Positions 24,455-34,574 are shown, counted from the first letter of the stretch. The stretch: DNA of 64,000 nt from Hoyosella subflava DQS3-9A1 (GCF_000214175.1 NC_015564.1:2046001-2110000), one strand, 5' to 3'. A program made the numbers and translations. Notes: a model not told the origin generated them from the sequence alone.

Positions 24455-25177
24455 ATGAGGTCTCTTCAGGTCAGTGCGATTACTGATCGCGGTCTGCTGC
24501 GCGCACGCAACGAAGACGCGATCGCCGTCGGGCCGCTCGTCAGTCAGGTGGAATCGGGGACTATCGCAACTGTCGGGCTTCCGCTCGACCGGCCGGTGGT
24601 GCTCGCAGTCGCTGACGGGCTTGGCGGTCACCCAGCTGGGAACGTCGCAAGCTGGCTGACAGTCACCGAACTGGTGGAGTCGTCAGCAGCGTGGGAAACG
24701 CCGGGCGACATCAGCAAAGGGGTCGCAATGCTGCACACTGCGGTGCGGCGGGCAGCGAGCACATCGGCCGAGTTCCGCGGAATGGGCACCACGTTCGCCG
24801 CGCTTGTTATCACCCAGAACACCGTCTACTGCGTCAACGTCGGTGATAGCCCAATCTTCAAGATCGAGCAGGATGACCTGACGTTAGTGTCAATAGACGA
24901 TGCGGCGCTGGATGCGGCGGGGCGACCGACCCATGCAATCACGCAAGTCGTGGGGAGCAGCCAGCCTCCGGTGCCGCACATTTCAGAGGTGCAGCCAGCG
25001 ATAGGGCGATACCTGATCTGCTCAGATGGTGTGTCGGGCTTCACGAATCCAGCCGACATCGTCCAAGTTTGCCGGGAAAGCTCGCCCGCTGATGCACTCA
25101 GCGGGATCATCGCCCTCGTGCTCAGCAGTGGCGCTCCGGACAATTACTCAGCGCTTCTTGTCGACATCATGGAGTGA
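24455..25177 (+). CDS. PP2C-type Ser/Thr protein phosphatase
   Basis: A 240-residue metal-dependent phosphatase. Motifs in order: TDRGLLRARNEDAIAVG (first metal-site Asp), AVADGLGGHPAGNVAS (second), RGMGTTFAALVI, VNVGDSPIFKI and LICSDGVSGFTNPADI (third Asp). No membrane segment, so it is a stand-alone cytosolic enzyme, short compared with the membrane PstP. It is coupled by a four-base overlap to the next gene, suggesting a functional pair. The start ATG 24455 is 34 bases after the SNF2 stop. Confidence 0.9.
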   Translation: MRSLQVSAITDRGLLRARNEDAIAVGPLVSQVESGTIATVGLPLDRPVVLAVADGLGGHPAGNVASWLTVTELVESSAAWETPGDISKGVAMLHTAVRRAASTSAEFRGMGTTFAALVITQNTVYCVNVGDSPIFKIEQDDLTLVSIDDAALDAAGRPTHAITQVVGSSQPPVPHISEVQPAIGRYLICSDGVSGFTNPADIVQVCRESSPADALSGIIALVLSSGAPDNYSALLVDIME

Positions 25178-25884
25178 CTTTGCTGCACGAAGAATCTATC
25201 GTGGCGCGGGCGTTCGGTTACCCCTACGAACGGCCCGCCGGTTCCTTCGTGTTCGAGGCACCAGCGACGGTGCGTCCATTTATTCCTGGGCAGATTCCCC
25301 TGCACTCGAGGACTCCAGTTCTGGCTGTCGGGTCCAATGCGTCTGCGGTTCAGATGAATCGCAAGTTCGGGTGCTCGCGCGCATCGGAACCTCCGATACC
25401 GGTGCTCGCGGCAGTCCTGAGTGACCATGACGTCGTCTACGCGGCGCGCATCTCGCGGTACGGAGCGGTCCCCGGATCTCTTGCCCGCTCGCCTGGTACG
25501 CGGCTCGACGTTCACATCATGTTTCTCACGGACGCCCAGCGGGATGTGCTGGATCGAAGTGAGGGCGTCAACGACGATGTACCTGGCTATTCGGTGGCGG
25601 AGATCGGTCCACAGTGTGCCGCGTGCGAAGTGGAAGTTTCTGGCCCGCTTCGTACATACCGAGCCACGCGCGGGCATCTCAACGCGGGCGGCGAGACTAT
25701 CGCGCTGAGCGCCGTTTCAGCACACGGCCGGACGATGCGCGCCCTAGATGAGCGGACGATCCTCAGCCTGGTCGCGGAGAATTTTCGGCTTACCGCGCGT
25801 GACCTCGTCGTTCGGACAGTTCGGGACGAAACCTTCCGTCGACGGGTACTCACCGAGCTCGCGCGCGACGGCATCCCTTATTAG
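25174..25884 (+). CDS. Gamma-glutamylcyclotransferase-like protein
   Basis: A 236-residue protein. LAVGSNASAVQMNRKF resembles the substrate-loop YGSN of the gamma-glutamylcyclotransferase (GGCT) fold, and VLDRSEGVNDDVPGYSV carries the Glu expected for catalysis. The rest, including the C-terminal 60 residues (DERTILSLVAENFRLTARDL), is an extra helical tail. GGCT-like enzymes act on gamma-glutamyl or related amides; the true substrate is unknown. GTG 25174 overlaps the phosphatase stop. Confidence 0.6.
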   Translation: MTLLHEESIVARAFGYPYERPAGSFVFEAPATVRPFIPGQIPLHSRTPVLAVGSNASAVQMNRKFGCSRASEPPIPVLAAVLSDHDVVYAARISRYGAVPGSLARSPGTRLDVHIMFLTDAQRDVLDRSEGVNDDVPGYSVAEIGPQCAACEVEVSGPLRTYRATRGHLNAGGETIALSAVSAHGRTMRALDERTILSLVAENFRLTARDLVVRTVRDETFRRRVLTELARDGIPY

Positions 25885-25935
25885 CTGCCGGTAAAGTGCC
25901 TCTAGGAGCAGCAAACCCAATGGGAAGAGATGAAT

Positions 25936-26391
25936 ATGGCAAGCCCTGTACTCGAAGCAGAGATCGCGACCGCGGCGTCGCCGGAGAAGGTCTGGTCAAT
26001 CGTTTCCGACCTGCCGCGGATGAGCGAATGGAGCCCCCGCACGCGCAAGACCTTCGTGCTCGGTGGACAGGTTCGTGAGGGGGCACTGGCGTTCAACATC
26101 AATCGCAAAGGCATGCTGTACTGGCCGACGCGCACCCGAGTCGTGGCCGTGGAGCCGCACCAGCGCATCGCGTTCAAGGTTCTCGAAAACAACACTGTGT
26201 GGTCATTCGCACTGCAGGCTGAGGACGGCGGCACCCGTATCGTGCAGCGGCGCGAGGCGCCCAACGGCACGAGGGCAGTGTCACGAGCGATGGTGAAAGT
26301 CTTCCTCGGCGGTAACGACGAGTTCGAAGCGGACCTCGTCGCCGGAATGCACACGACCCTGGAGCGGATCAAAGCCGAGGCTGAGAAGTAG
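25936..26391 (+). CDS. SRPBCC (START-like) family protein
   Basis: A 151-residue hydrophobic-ligand-binding fold. The N-terminal AEIATAASPEKVWSIVSDLPR is the classic first strand and helix, and GMHTTLERIKAEAEK forms the long C-terminal helix. Ligand unknown (polyketide, lipid or aromatic compounds in characterised members). ATG 25936 has GGGAAGAG 6 bases upstream; ATG 25930 abuts that site. It is followed by an alpha/beta hydrolase after 10 bases, probably one operon. Confidence 0.85.
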   Translation: MASPVLEAEIATAASPEKVWSIVSDLPRMSEWSPRTRKTFVLGGQVREGALAFNINRKGMLYWPTRTRVVAVEPHQRIAFKVLENNTVWSFALQAEDGGTRIVQRREAPNGTRAVSRAMVKVFLGGNDEFEADLVAGMHTTLERIKAEAEK

Positions 26392-26401
26392 CCGCGACGG
26401 G

Positions 26402-27331
26402 ATGGAGCAGGCCTCACCGGCGACGACCGCCGACGTGTTCCGCGATGAGATAACGCGGCATACGGTCGTGACGGACCCGAAGACGGGCGATGAGTATCGC
26501 TTCTACCTGCTGAATCGCGCGTATGAAGGTCGGCGGCCCGTGGTGATCTACAACGGGTTCGGGTCCACGCCGAATACCACTTTGGGTCAGCAGTACCTGT
26601 GGGAGTACGCCAGCGCGCTTGATCGCCCCATCATCGCCCCGATGGCAGCGCACGTCCGCCGACGTGTGCACCGCCGGATCTTTGGGGACGGTCATGCGCG
26701 GGCACTGGCGCGAATTACGAACGACAAGCTCCACGTCGCGGGCATGTCGTGGGGTGGTGTCGCCGCGTATTCCGTCGCGGAAACGCTGACAGACCAAACC
26801 GACCATCTTGTCACCCTGTCGTCGGTAGGCACTCTCGATCACCTGACTGAGTATGTTTTCCATGCCGCCCGGATGGCGCGGTCGGAAGGCCCGGTTATCC
26901 GCGCCGCACTGAAGGTCGTGGCGCAGGACTTCGATCCTCGCGACCTCGAGCACCCGCCGCCGACAATGGATCCGCTGAGCAAATTCCGGCGGGCTCTCAT
27001 CATGCGGCGCAGGTCGCTCGAGGGGGTCGCGCACACGCTCCATCCTTCAACGACCTGGCACGACATCATCGGGGAAAACGACCTGTTCACCGGATACCAG
27101 CAACATGCGGCGGCAGTCTTGCGGCGCAACATTTTGTATCCGGGCACCGCCTCTCTGACGCTGATCCGGAATCATGGCCACATGTGGGCCCACATGAAGC
27201 CTGTGCTTGCGCTTGCGCTGCGCCGTTCGCTCGCGCAGAAGGAGTCGGGTGTGTACAGGGAAGTCGATATACTTCGTGCGCGCAGCGACTTCTTGGGCGT
27301 CGACCCAGACAGTGTTTCCGGCCAGGGGTGA
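26402..27331 (+). CDS. Alpha/beta hydrolase
   Basis: A 309-residue serine hydrolase. PVVIYNGFGSTPNTT gives the oxyanion region, HVAGMSWGGVAAYSV the nucleophile elbow (G-x-S-x-G), GENDLFTGY the acid and RNHGHMWAHM the catalytic His. No signal peptide. Two long helical segments between the elbow and the acid probably form a lid. Co-directional with the SRPBCC gene 10 bases upstream; a joint role on a hydrophobic metabolite is possible. Confidence 0.82.
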   Translation: MEQASPATTADVFRDEITRHTVVTDPKTGDEYRFYLLNRAYEGRRPVVIYNGFGSTPNTTLGQQYLWEYASALDRPIIAPMAAHVRRRVHRRIFGDGHARALARITNDKLHVAGMSWGGVAAYSVAETLTDQTDHLVTLSSVGTLDHLTEYVFHAARMARSEGPVIRAALKVVAQDFDPRDLEHPPPTMDPLSKFRRALIMRRRSLEGVAHTLHPSTTWHDIIGENDLFTGYQQHAAAVLRRNILYPGTASLTLIRNHGHMWAHMKPVLALALRRSLAQKESGVYREVDILRARSDFLGVDPDSVSGQG

Positions 27332-27338
27332 CCTCCGG

Positions 27339-27344
27339 TAGGTT
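27339..27344 (+). promoter_or_regulatory. -10 element for leaderless SNF2/SWIM transcript
   Basis: TAGGTT ends 6 bases before the ATG at 27351. Confidence 0.5.
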
Positions 27345-27350
27345 GAGCCG

Positions 27351-30300
27351 ATGCTCCCGGTGGTCCTGCGCGGATTCGTGCCCGCAACGCTGCGACCGAT
27401 CGTTGGCGAGAAGACGTTCGTGCGTGGCATGGCGTATGCCATGGACGGAGCCGTACTCGACGCGACATGGGACAACGATGCGTTCGCCCTGAGAGGCACT
27501 GTGGCGGGCAGCAAAGCGAGTCTCTACACAACGATCGCCTACTTTCGGATGCAGCGTTCGCAAATCGTCTTCCGGAGGGGCGAGTGCAGTTGCCCGGTCG
27601 GCGTCAACTGCAAACACGTGGTTGCTTTGGTGACCGCAGCGATCGGTCGTCGCTATGTGTCCACCACTCCTGCGCGCGCCCCGCAACCCCCGGCCTGGGA
27701 GCACGTGCTCAGCGCGATGCTGCCAGACACTCGTCCGTCCGGCAGCGCCGATCTCCCCGCTGTGGCACTCGCGATAGAGCTCTCCCTGTCCGGCCTGACC
27801 AAGTTTCAGCGGACCGGTGCGATGTCCGGTCAGCGCGTACTCGCACGGCTCGTTCGCAGACAGAAGGACGGCTGGGCTGGCGCTGGAATGTCCTGGACGG
27901 GGCTGCATGGCCTGGCTCAGCGGTTCAGCCTGGATCGTCGGCACGTGCAATTCTGCATCGACATGTTTGCGGTGTATCAGGCGGGGTTCGGTCGCCAGTA
28001 TTCCGGCTACGGCGACGAACGAGCGCTTGACCTCACCACATTCAACAGCCCTCAGTTATGGGGACTGCTTCAGGAGGCAGCTGCGATGGGCGTGGCGCTC
28101 GTCCATGCCCGCCCGGAACTGGGGGAGGTCGCGGTTCACACGTCCGCGCAGTTATGTCTCGACGTCACAGCACCGAATGGCGATCGCCGCGCCGTAACTC
28201 CGTCCGTCAATGTCGCTGACCTTCCTGACGTCACACCTGTCGCGTTCGTTGGGGCGGAGGGTCACGGCGTTGTGTTCACCGACAGCGGAGGCGGGCTGCA
28301 CCTCGCGAAGATGCTCAAGCCCGTGCCGGAACAGCTCCGCCACATACTGCTCACGCGGCAGACGCTGCCGGTACCGCACGATGATCTCGACCGGTTTTCG
28401 ACCGAGTTCTATCCACGGCTGCGCACCTTCGCTGCCGTCACGTCGTCCGATCGATCGTTCACCCCGCCAGTGATCACCGGTCCGGTCTTGGCAGTGGATG
28501 TGACCTTTCATTCGGTGCATAGCGCCACTGTGACACTGCTGTGGAAGTACAGTGTGGGCGAATCGCGACTTGAGTACCGGCCCGGCGAGAACAACGGCGA
28601 CGGGGGCATCCGCGACCAGGCGAGGGAACAACAGGTCATTGGCGAATTGCGCCCACCCGTATTCGCCGAGGGTTCGATCTGGGCGTTGTTCGGGACGCGC
28701 CCTGAGATCCGGGTCGATAAACTCGACACTCCCTCGTTCGCCACTGAAACGCTTCCAGTCCTCGAGGCTCATGACGACGTCGATCTCAGTGTCGTGGGCA
28801 CAGTGCCTGACTTCCGCGAGGTCAATGATTCCGTTGCGGTGAGGCTGTCGACGGCACACATCGCGGGGGAGGCGGACTGGTTCGATCTCAACGTCGTCAT
28901 CACCGTCGATAACACGGTCGTCGCGTTCCCCGATGTCTTTCGTGCGCTCAACGCTGGCGAATCGCACATGATCCTCCCGAGCGGCGCGTACTTCTCGCTG
29001 GAGAAACCAGAGTTCGCTGCGCTTCAGAAACTCATTGACGAGGCCCGATCACTTGATGATCGCCCTGACGACACGCTGCGCATCAACCGTTACCAGGCGG
29101 GCTTGTGGGAGGAACTGGTTGGACTCGGTGTCGTCGGTGAACAGGCCGAGGAGTGGCGGCGCAGCGTCGACGGACTGCTCAACTACCAAGGGTTGGCAAC
29201 CGGTCTGCCACACACGGTGAAGGCGGTGCTGCGTCCCTATCAGCATGAAGGGTTCGAGTGGCTCGCGTTCCTATGGTCCACCCGGCTAGGCGGAATCCTC
29301 GCGGACGATATGGGACTCGGCAAAACCGTGCAGTCATTGGCCCTCATTGCACACGCGCGAATCCAGGAGCCCCACGCAAACCCGTTTCTCATCGTCGCGC
29401 CCACCAGCGTCATCACGAACTGGGTTCACGAAGCGCAGCGCTTCGTTCCGGATCTCGCTGTGTCTGTTCTGACGGACACACTCCGCCGCCGCGGCCAGAG
29501 CCTCGCTGACGCTGTTCGCGGCGCGGACATCGTCGTCACCTCGTATACGCTGTTCCGTCTCGACTTCGAAGAGTACAGCGCGCGGGAGTGGGCGGGGTTG
29601 TTGCTCGATGAGGCGCAGATCGCGAAGAACCGGCAGGCGAAGATCTACCAGTGCTGCCGACAACTGAATGCTCCGTTCAAGCTCGCCATCACGGGCACCC
29701 CAATCGAGAACAATGTGATGGAGCTGTGGTCTTTGCTCTCCATCACAGCGCCGGGCTTGTTCCCAAATCCGCATGACTTCAAGGAGTTTTACGCGAATCC
29801 GATCGAGAAACTTCACGACGAGGAGATGCTCCACCAGCTGAAGCGCAGAATCGCGCCACTGGTCCGTCGCCGGACGAAAGAACTCGTGGCCGCTGATCTT
29901 CCGCCCAAACAAGAGCAGATTGTCGAGGTTGATCTTCACCCGCGCCACCGCAAGGCCTACGAAACGCGTTTGCAGAGGGAGCGACAGAAGGTGATGGGCC
30001 TGGTTGACGATCTTGGCCGCCACCGCATGACGATCCTTCAGTCCCTCACGACGCTGCGGCAATTGAGCTTGCATGCGGGCCTCGTCGACCTAGCGCATGA
30101 GCGGATTCCGGCTGCGAAGATCGAAGTGCTGCTTGAGCACCTGGATGAGGTGGTCGCCGGCGGGCACCGGGCCCTCGTTTTCAGTCAGTTCACTGGCTTC
30201 CTGCGACTGGTGCGTGAGCGTCTCGACAGTGAGGACGTCTCCTACGTTTACCTTGATGGCCGCACGCGGAACAGGGGGGCCGTCATCGACAGGTTCCGGT

Positions 30301-30614
30301 CAGGTAAGGATTCGGTGTTCCTGATCAGTCTGAAAGCCGGAGGTTTCGGTCTCAACCTGACGGAAGCGGACTACGTCTTCATCCTTGATCCATGGTGGAA
30401 CCCCGCGACGGAATCGCAGGCGGTGGATCGTACGCACCGGATCGGACAGACCCGTCAGGTAATGGTGTACCGGCTGATTTCCGAAGGAACGATCGAGGAG
30501 AAGGTGATGGCGCTCAAGAAGCGCAAGGCTGATCTCTTCACGAGCGTGCTCGACGAAGGCGCTGCGTTCGGGGACGCGCTGAGCGCAGAGGACATCCGAA
30601 ATCTCTTCAATTAG
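27351..30614 (+). CDS. SNF2-family helicase with SWIM zinc finger (HepA/HelZ-like)
   Basis: A 1087-residue ATPase. A SWIM finger lies at residues 79-89 (CSCPVGVNCKH: Cys79, Cys81, Cys87, His89), then about 500 residues of family-specific sequence, then a SNF2 core: ADDMGLGKTVQSLAL (~650), LLLDEAQIAKN (DEAQ box), ITGTPIENNVMELWS, the second-lobe VFSQFTGFLRLVRERL, KAGGFGLNLTEADYVF and DRTHRIGQTRQVMVYRL. It is a DNA translocase, perhaps acting in repair or on RNA polymerase; mycobacteria have a related HelZ. Its architecture differs from the SNF2 protein at 22210, so the two are not recent duplicates. Confidence 0.92.
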   Translation: MLPVVLRGFVPATLRPIVGEKTFVRGMAYAMDGAVLDATWDNDAFALRGTVAGSKASLYTTIAYFRMQRSQIVFRRGECSCPVGVNCKHVVALVTAAIGRRYVSTTPARAPQPPAWEHVLSAMLPDTRPSGSADLPAVALAIELSLSGLTKFQRTGAMSGQRVLARLVRRQKDGWAGAGMSWTGLHGLAQRFSLDRRHVQFCIDMFAVYQAGFGRQYSGYGDERALDLTTFNSPQLWGLLQEAAAMGVALVHARPELGEVAVHTSAQLCLDVTAPNGDRRAVTPSVNVADLPDVTPVAFVGAEGHGVVFTDSGGGLHLAKMLKPVPEQLRHILLTRQTLPVPHDDLDRFSTEFYPRLRTFAAVTSSDRSFTPPVITGPVLAVDVTFHSVHSATVTLLWKYSVGESRLEYRPGENNGDGGIRDQAREQQVIGELRPPVFAEGSIWALFGTRPEIRVDKLDTPSFATETLPVLEAHDDVDLSVVGTVPDFREVNDSVAVRLSTAHIAGEADWFDLNVVITVDNTVVAFPDVFRALNAGESHMILPSGAYFSLEKPEFAALQKLIDEARSLDDRPDDTLRINRYQAGLWEELVGLGVVGEQAEEWRRSVDGLLNYQGLATGLPHTVKAVLRPYQHEGFEWLAFLWSTRLGGILADDMGLGKTVQSLALIAHARIQEPHANPFLIVAPTSVITNWVHEAQRFVPDLAVSVLTDTLRRRGQSLADAVRGADIVVTSYTLFRLDFEEYSAREWAGLLLDEAQIAKNRQAKIYQCCRQLNAPFKLAITGTPIENNVMELWSLLSITAPGLFPNPHDFKEFYANPIEKLHDEEMLHQLKRRIAPLVRRRTKELVAADLPPKQEQIVEVDLHPRHRKAYETRLQRERQKVMGLVDDLGRHRMTILQSLTTLRQLSLHAGLVDLAHERIPAAKIEVLLEHLDEVVAGGHRALVFSQFTGFLRLVRERLDSEDVSYVYLDGRTRNRGAVIDRFRSGKDSVFLISLKAGGFGLNLTEADYVFILDPWWNPATESQAVDRTHRIGQTRQVMVYRLISEGTIEEKVMALKKRKADLFTSVLDEGAAFGDALSAEDIRNLFN

Positions 30615-30624
30615 CCGCGACGCG

Positions 30625-30849
30625 CTACGGCACTAGGGCGTTATAGGTAATCAGCACACAAGCGATGACCAGCAGCACGAGCACCAGTGCGAACAACGCG
30701 CCGCGCACCGGGTTACCTCCAATGTAGGGCGGCTTGCGCTCACTTCCGGCTGGCTCAGGCCCGAGCGGATCGAGACGCTCGTCCCGCTTCCAGTCGTAGC
30801 TATTCTTCGCCGGGTCTTCCTCATCAGGACGGCTGTCCGGGGCGGCCAT
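30625..30849 (-). CDS. Small membrane protein, 74 aa
   Basis: A 74-residue protein with a charged, Pro-rich N-terminus (DEEDPAKNSYDWKRDERLDP) and one C-terminal helix (VRGALFALVLVLLVIACVLI), so it is tail-anchored. The minus-strand start ATG 30849 is preceded by AAAGGACG, and TAGGGT (30884-30879) may be the -10. I do not recognise the family. Convergent with the SNF2/SWIM gene, 10 bases apart. Confidence 0.75.
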   Translation of the reverse strand: MAAPDSRPDEEDPAKNSYDWKRDERLDPLGPEPAGSERKPPYIGGNPVRGALFALVLVLLVIACVLITYNALVP

Positions 30850-31162
30850 GTTCGTCCTTTCGTAGCTGCTTCATGATCACCCTAGCGACTGTGAGAGAAG
30901 CACCCGCACACCGTTACCGCGTAACATTTCTGTTAGCAGCACGGTCGCTGACATGTGGAGCGGCCGCTAGCCAGTCATGGGTTTTGCCTGGGTCCGCTGT
31001 CGTTGGGTATGCGTAAGTGCTGGTCGGCGCGATTAAAGTCGGCCGTTTTCGGGTATGGAATCCATGACGATCTGGTGACGTTATTGCGAGTAGACGCGCG
31101 TCACATCCCATACTCGCCAGAACGCCGGTAGCGTTGATAGATCAGATCGGGAGGAGACGCCC
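30850..31162. promoter_or_regulatory. Intergenic region with divergent promoters for the membrane protein and mpa
   Basis: 313 bases without a gene. It contains a probable minus-strand -10 TAGGGT at 30884-30879, a perfect 5-base-arm inverted repeat GTTAC-CGC-GTAAC at 30913-30925 (regulator unknown), and the mpa -10 and ribosome binding site at its right end. I see no tRNA, riboswitch or CDS-like pattern in the rest. Confidence 0.5.
31129..31134 (+). promoter_or_regulatory. -10 element of the mpa promoter
   Basis: TAGCGT, followed by about 28 bases including GGGAGGAG (31149-31156) before ATG 31163; unlike many neighbours this transcript would have a leader and a ribosome binding site. Confidence 0.5.
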
Positions 31163-32917
31163 ATGAGCACTTCAGAACGTCCTCGCGACAGGGATGAGCT
31201 GAATCGCGAGATCACGTCCCTGCAGTCGGAAGTGGGTGCCCTGCGGCGTCAGCTTTCGCAGCATCCCCAGAAAGTCCGTGAACTCGAAGTCCGGATTGAA
31301 TCGCTGACTGTCCGCAACGCCAAGCTGCTTGACACGCTGAAGGAAGCGCGCCAGCAGTTGCTCAATCTGCGGGAGGAAGTAGACCGGTTAGGTCAGCCAC
31401 CGAGTGGCTACGGCGTGGTCGTGGGAGTGCATGAGGACGACTCCGCGGATGTTTTCACCTCTGGGCGGAAGATGCGGCTGCTGTGCTCGCCCAATGTGGA
31501 TTCACAATTGCTGCGGAAAGGCCAGACGGTCCGGCTCAATGAGGCACTGACAATTATCGAGGCAGGCAAGTTCGAGCAGACTGGCGAGATTTGCGCGCTT
31601 CGCGAAGTGCTTGACGACGGACACCGTGCGCTGGTCGTCGGCCATGCCGACGAGGAGCGCGTCATTTGGCTCGCCGATCCTTTGGTTAACCAGGACGATT
31701 CGGATCCGTTCTCGCCGCCGCGTGCACTCCGGCCTGGTGATTCCCTCCTCGTCGATACGAAGGCTGGGTATGCGTTCGAACGCATACCGAAGGCAGAGGT
31801 CGAGGATCTGGTGCTCGAAGAAGTACCCGACGTCGGCTACAACGACATCGGCGGCTTGTCTCGGCAGATCGAACAGATCCGCGATGCTGTCGAGTTGCCT
31901 TTCCTGCACCGGGATCTGTTCCGTGAATATTCGCTGCGCCCGCCGAAGGGTGTTCTGCTCTACGGTCCTCCTGGCTGCGGTAAGACGCTGATCGCCAAAG
32001 CTGTCGCGAATTCGCTGGCGAAGAAGATCGCGGAAGCGCGCGGCGAGGATAGCCGTGAAGCGAAGTCGTTCTTCTTGAACATCAAAGGCCCGGAACTTCT
32101 CAACAAGTTCGTTGGTGAAACTGAGCGGCACATCCGGCTGATCTTCCAGCGTGCGCGTGAAAAAGCCTCTGAAGGTACACCAGTCATCGTGTTCTTCGAC
32201 GAGATGGACTCCATCTTCCGGACCCGCGGTTCAGGTGTGTCGTCTGATGTGGAGACGACGGTTGTCCCACAGTTGCTCAGCGAGATCGACGGCGTGGAAG
32301 GCCTGGAGAATGTCATCGTCATCGGCGCGTCTAACCGCGAGGACATGATCGATCCGGCGATTCTGCGGCCGGGCCGCCTGGACGTCAAAATCAAGATCGA
32401 GCGTCCGGACGCGGAATCCGCGATGGACATCTTCTCGAAGTACCTGGTTCCGTCACTGCCCATCAACTCGGAAGATATCGGCGAATTCGGTGGTGATCGG
32501 GACGCGTGTGTCCGCGCAATAATCGAGCGAGTTGTTGAACGGATGTACGCCGAAAGCGAGGACAACCGCTTCCTTGAGGTGACCTACGCCAATGGCGACA
32601 AGGAGATCCTTTACTTCAAGGACTTCAACTCGGGGGCGATGATCCAGAACATCGTCGACCGTGCCAAGAAGTTCGCGATCAAGGAGTTCCTCGATACCGG
32701 CATAGCTGGGCTTCGCATTCAGCATCTCTACGATTCGATCGTCGACGAGTTCTCTGAGAACGAAGATCTGCCGAACACAACCAACCCAGATGACTGGGCG
32801 CGGATCTCCGGGAAGAAGGGTGAGCGGATCGTCTATATTCGCACGCTCGTCACAGGAAAGAACGCGAGTGCGAGCAGGGCGATCGATACTGAATCGAACA
32901 CAGGCCAGTACCTCTGA
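31163..32917 (+). CDS. mpa: Proteasome-associated AAA ATPase (Mpa/ARC)
   Basis: A 584-residue hexameric unfoldase that recognises Pup and feeds substrates into the 20S core. A coiled coil at residues ~8-75 ([19 protein letters not shown]) binds Pup; two OB folds follow. The AAA module has [15 protein letters not shown] (Walker A, ~267), [12 protein letters not shown] (Walker B, ~341) and the arginine-finger region ending LRPGRLD. The C-terminus is GQYL, giving the penultimate Tyr that docks into the proteasome alpha ring. dop lies 47 bases downstream. Confidence 0.97.
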   Translation: MSTSERPRDRDELNREITSLQSEVGALRRQLSQHPQKVRELEVRIESLTVRNAKLLDTLKEARQQLLNLREEVDRLGQPPSGYGVVVGVHEDDSADVFTSGRKMRLLCSPNVDSQLLRKGQTVRLNEALTIIEAGKFEQTGEICALREVLDDGHRALVVGHADEERVIWLADPLVNQDDSDPFSPPRALRPGDSLLVDTKAGYAFERIPKAEVEDLVLEEVPDVGYNDIGGLSRQIEQIRDAVELPFLHRDLFREYSLRPPKGVLLYGPPGCGKTLIAKAVANSLAKKIAEARGEDSREAKSFFLNIKGPELLNKFVGETERHIRLIFQRAREKASEGTPVIVFFDEMDSIFRTRGSGVSSDVETTVVPQLLSEIDGVEGLENVIVIGASNREDMIDPAILRPGRLDVKIKIERPDAESAMDIFSKYLVPSLPINSEDIGEFGGDRDACVRAIIERVVERMYAESEDNRFLEVTYANGDKEILYFKDFNSGAMIQNIVDRAKKFAIKEFLDTGIAGLRIQHLYDSIVDEFSENEDLPNTTNPDDWARISGKKGERIVYIRTLVTGKNASASRAIDTESNTGQYL

Positions 32918-32950
32918 CCCCCGTCAACGATCCGTCTGCAACATCACAGA

Positions 32951-32956
32951 TAGGCT
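32951..32956 (+). promoter_or_regulatory. -10 element for leaderless dop transcript
   Basis: TAGGCT ends 8 bases before ATG 32965. Confidence 0.45.
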
Positions 32957-32964
32957 GGTGACTC

Positions 32965-34464
32965 ATGCAGCGCATCATGGGCACCGAGGTCGAGTATGGG
33001 ATCAGTTCGCCGGACGATAGAACTGCGAATCCGATCCTGACCTCCACACAGGCAGTGCTGGCGTACGCGGCGGCCGCGGGCCTGCCGCGGGCGCGCCGTA
33101 CACGATGGGACTACGAGGTCGAATCGCCGCTGCGTGACGCGCGCGGTTTCGACCTCGGCCGCTACGGAGGACCAGCCCCGGTGATCGACGCCGACGAGGT
33201 GGGCGCCGCGAACATGATCCTCACGAACGGGGCCCGGCTCTATGTGGACCACGCTCACCCCGAATACTCCTGCCCCGAGGTGACCGATCCGATGGACGCT
33301 GTAATTTGGGACAAAGCAGGGGAGCGGGTGATGGATGCGGCCGCCCGCTTCACCGCTTCCGTTCCCGGTAACCCGCGTCTGCAGCTCTACAAGAACAATG
33401 TTGACGGCAAGGGCGCGTCTTACGGAAGTCACGAAAACTACCTCATGCGGCGGGATACGCCGTTCTCCGCAGTGGTCAGTGGACTCACGCCGTTCTTTGC
33501 CTCGCGCCAGGTCATCACCGGCTCGGGCCGGGTGGGTCTGGGCCAGCAGGGCGATCGCGAGGGCTTCCAGCTGTCGCAGCGCTCGGACTACATCGAAGTA
33601 GAAGTAGGCCTGGAGACAACCCTGAAGCGGGGAATCATCAATACCCGCGATGAGCCGCATGCGGACGCCGAGAAGTACCGGCGCCTCCATGTGATCATCG
33701 GCGATGCAAATCTCGCCGAAACATCTACGTACCTGAAGCTCGGTATGACCGCGCTCGTACTCGACATGATCGAGGCGGGAGTCGACTTTTCTGACCTCGA
33801 ACTCGCGAGTTCGGTCGAGGCCGTCCACGTGATTAGTCATGATCCGACGCTCCAAGTGAAGGTGACGCTTGCCGACGGGCGGGAGTTCCGGGGCCTCGAC
33901 TTACAGCGTGAGTACGCCGAACGCGTCGGTGACTTCCTCGACCGCCGCGGTTTCACCGACGAACGCAGCCGCCACGTTGTGCAGACGTGGCATGACGTGC
34001 TCGATGCACTCGAACGCGATCCTATGGAATGCGCGAACATCCTCGACTGGCCAGCGAAGCTGCGACTCCTCGAAGGCTTCCGGCAGCGCGAAGGATTGTC
34101 GTGGTCCGCGCCACGTCTGCATCTCGTTGACCTCCAATACTCCGATGTCCGCCTGGATAAGGGCCTCTACAACCGCCTAGTCGCGCGTGGGTCGATGAAA
34201 CGGTTAGTCACCGAGGAACAAGTCCTCCATGCCATGGACAACCCGCCAGACGGCACCAGAGCCTACTTTCGCGGCGAATGTTTGCGGCGGTTCGGTGGGG
34301 AGATCGCCGCGGCGTCCTGGGACTCGGTCATTTTCGACCTCGGCGGTGACTCGCTCGTACGGATTCCCACTCTGGAACCCCTGCGCGGGACACGCGCGCA
34401 CGTTGAAGAACTGCTGGATTCGGTGAATTCCGCGCGGGAGCTTGTCGACCAGCTCACGAAGTGA
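32965..34464 (+). CDS. dop: Pup deamidase/depupylase Dop
   Basis: A 499-residue carboxylate-amine-ligase-fold enzyme that converts Pup C-terminal Gln to Glu and removes Pup from substrates. It starts [14 protein letters not shown], has the Dop-specific insertion (residues ~37-80, the Dop-loop) absent from Paf[16 protein letters not shown] around the nucleophilic Asp, and the [20 protein letters not shown] block shared with PafA. It precedes pup by 110 bases and is co-directional with the whole proteasome locus. Confidence 0.97.
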   Translation: MQRIMGTEVEYGISSPDDRTANPILTSTQAVLAYAAAAGLPRARRTRWDYEVESPLRDARGFDLGRYGGPAPVIDADEVGAANMILTNGARLYVDHAHPEYSCPEVTDPMDAVIWDKAGERVMDAAARFTASVPGNPRLQLYKNNVDGKGASYGSHENYLMRRDTPFSAVVSGLTPFFASRQVITGSGRVGLGQQGDREGFQLSQRSDYIEVEVGLETTLKRGIINTRDEPHADAEKYRRLHVIIGDANLAETSTYLKLGMTALVLDMIEAGVDFSDLELASSVEAVHVISHDPTLQVKVTLADGREFRGLDLQREYAERVGDFLDRRGFTDERSRHVVQTWHDVLDALERDPMECANILDWPAKLRLLEGFRQREGLSWSAPRLHLVDLQYSDVRLDKGLYNRLVARGSMKRLVTEEQVLHAMDNPPDGTRAYFRGECLRRFGGEIAAASWDSVIFDLGGDSLVRIPTLEPLRGTRAHVEELLDSVNSARELVDQLTK

Positions 34465-34511
34465 TGATCAGCAACTACCGGCCAATCCCGGCCTTTACCC
34501 GCAACGGTCGG

Positions 34512-34517
34512 TAGTGT
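34512..34517 (+). promoter_or_regulatory. Possible -10 element of a pup-prcBA promoter
   Basis: TAGTGT in the 110-base dop-pup gap; a transcript starting near 34524 would carry a leader with GAGGGAGG before pup. No clear -35 is seen. Confidence 0.35.
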
Positions 34518-34574
34518 TGGAAATATCGAGCAGTCGGCCCGCAGGGCGGACGAAGCGAGAGGGAGGTGGGCGTA

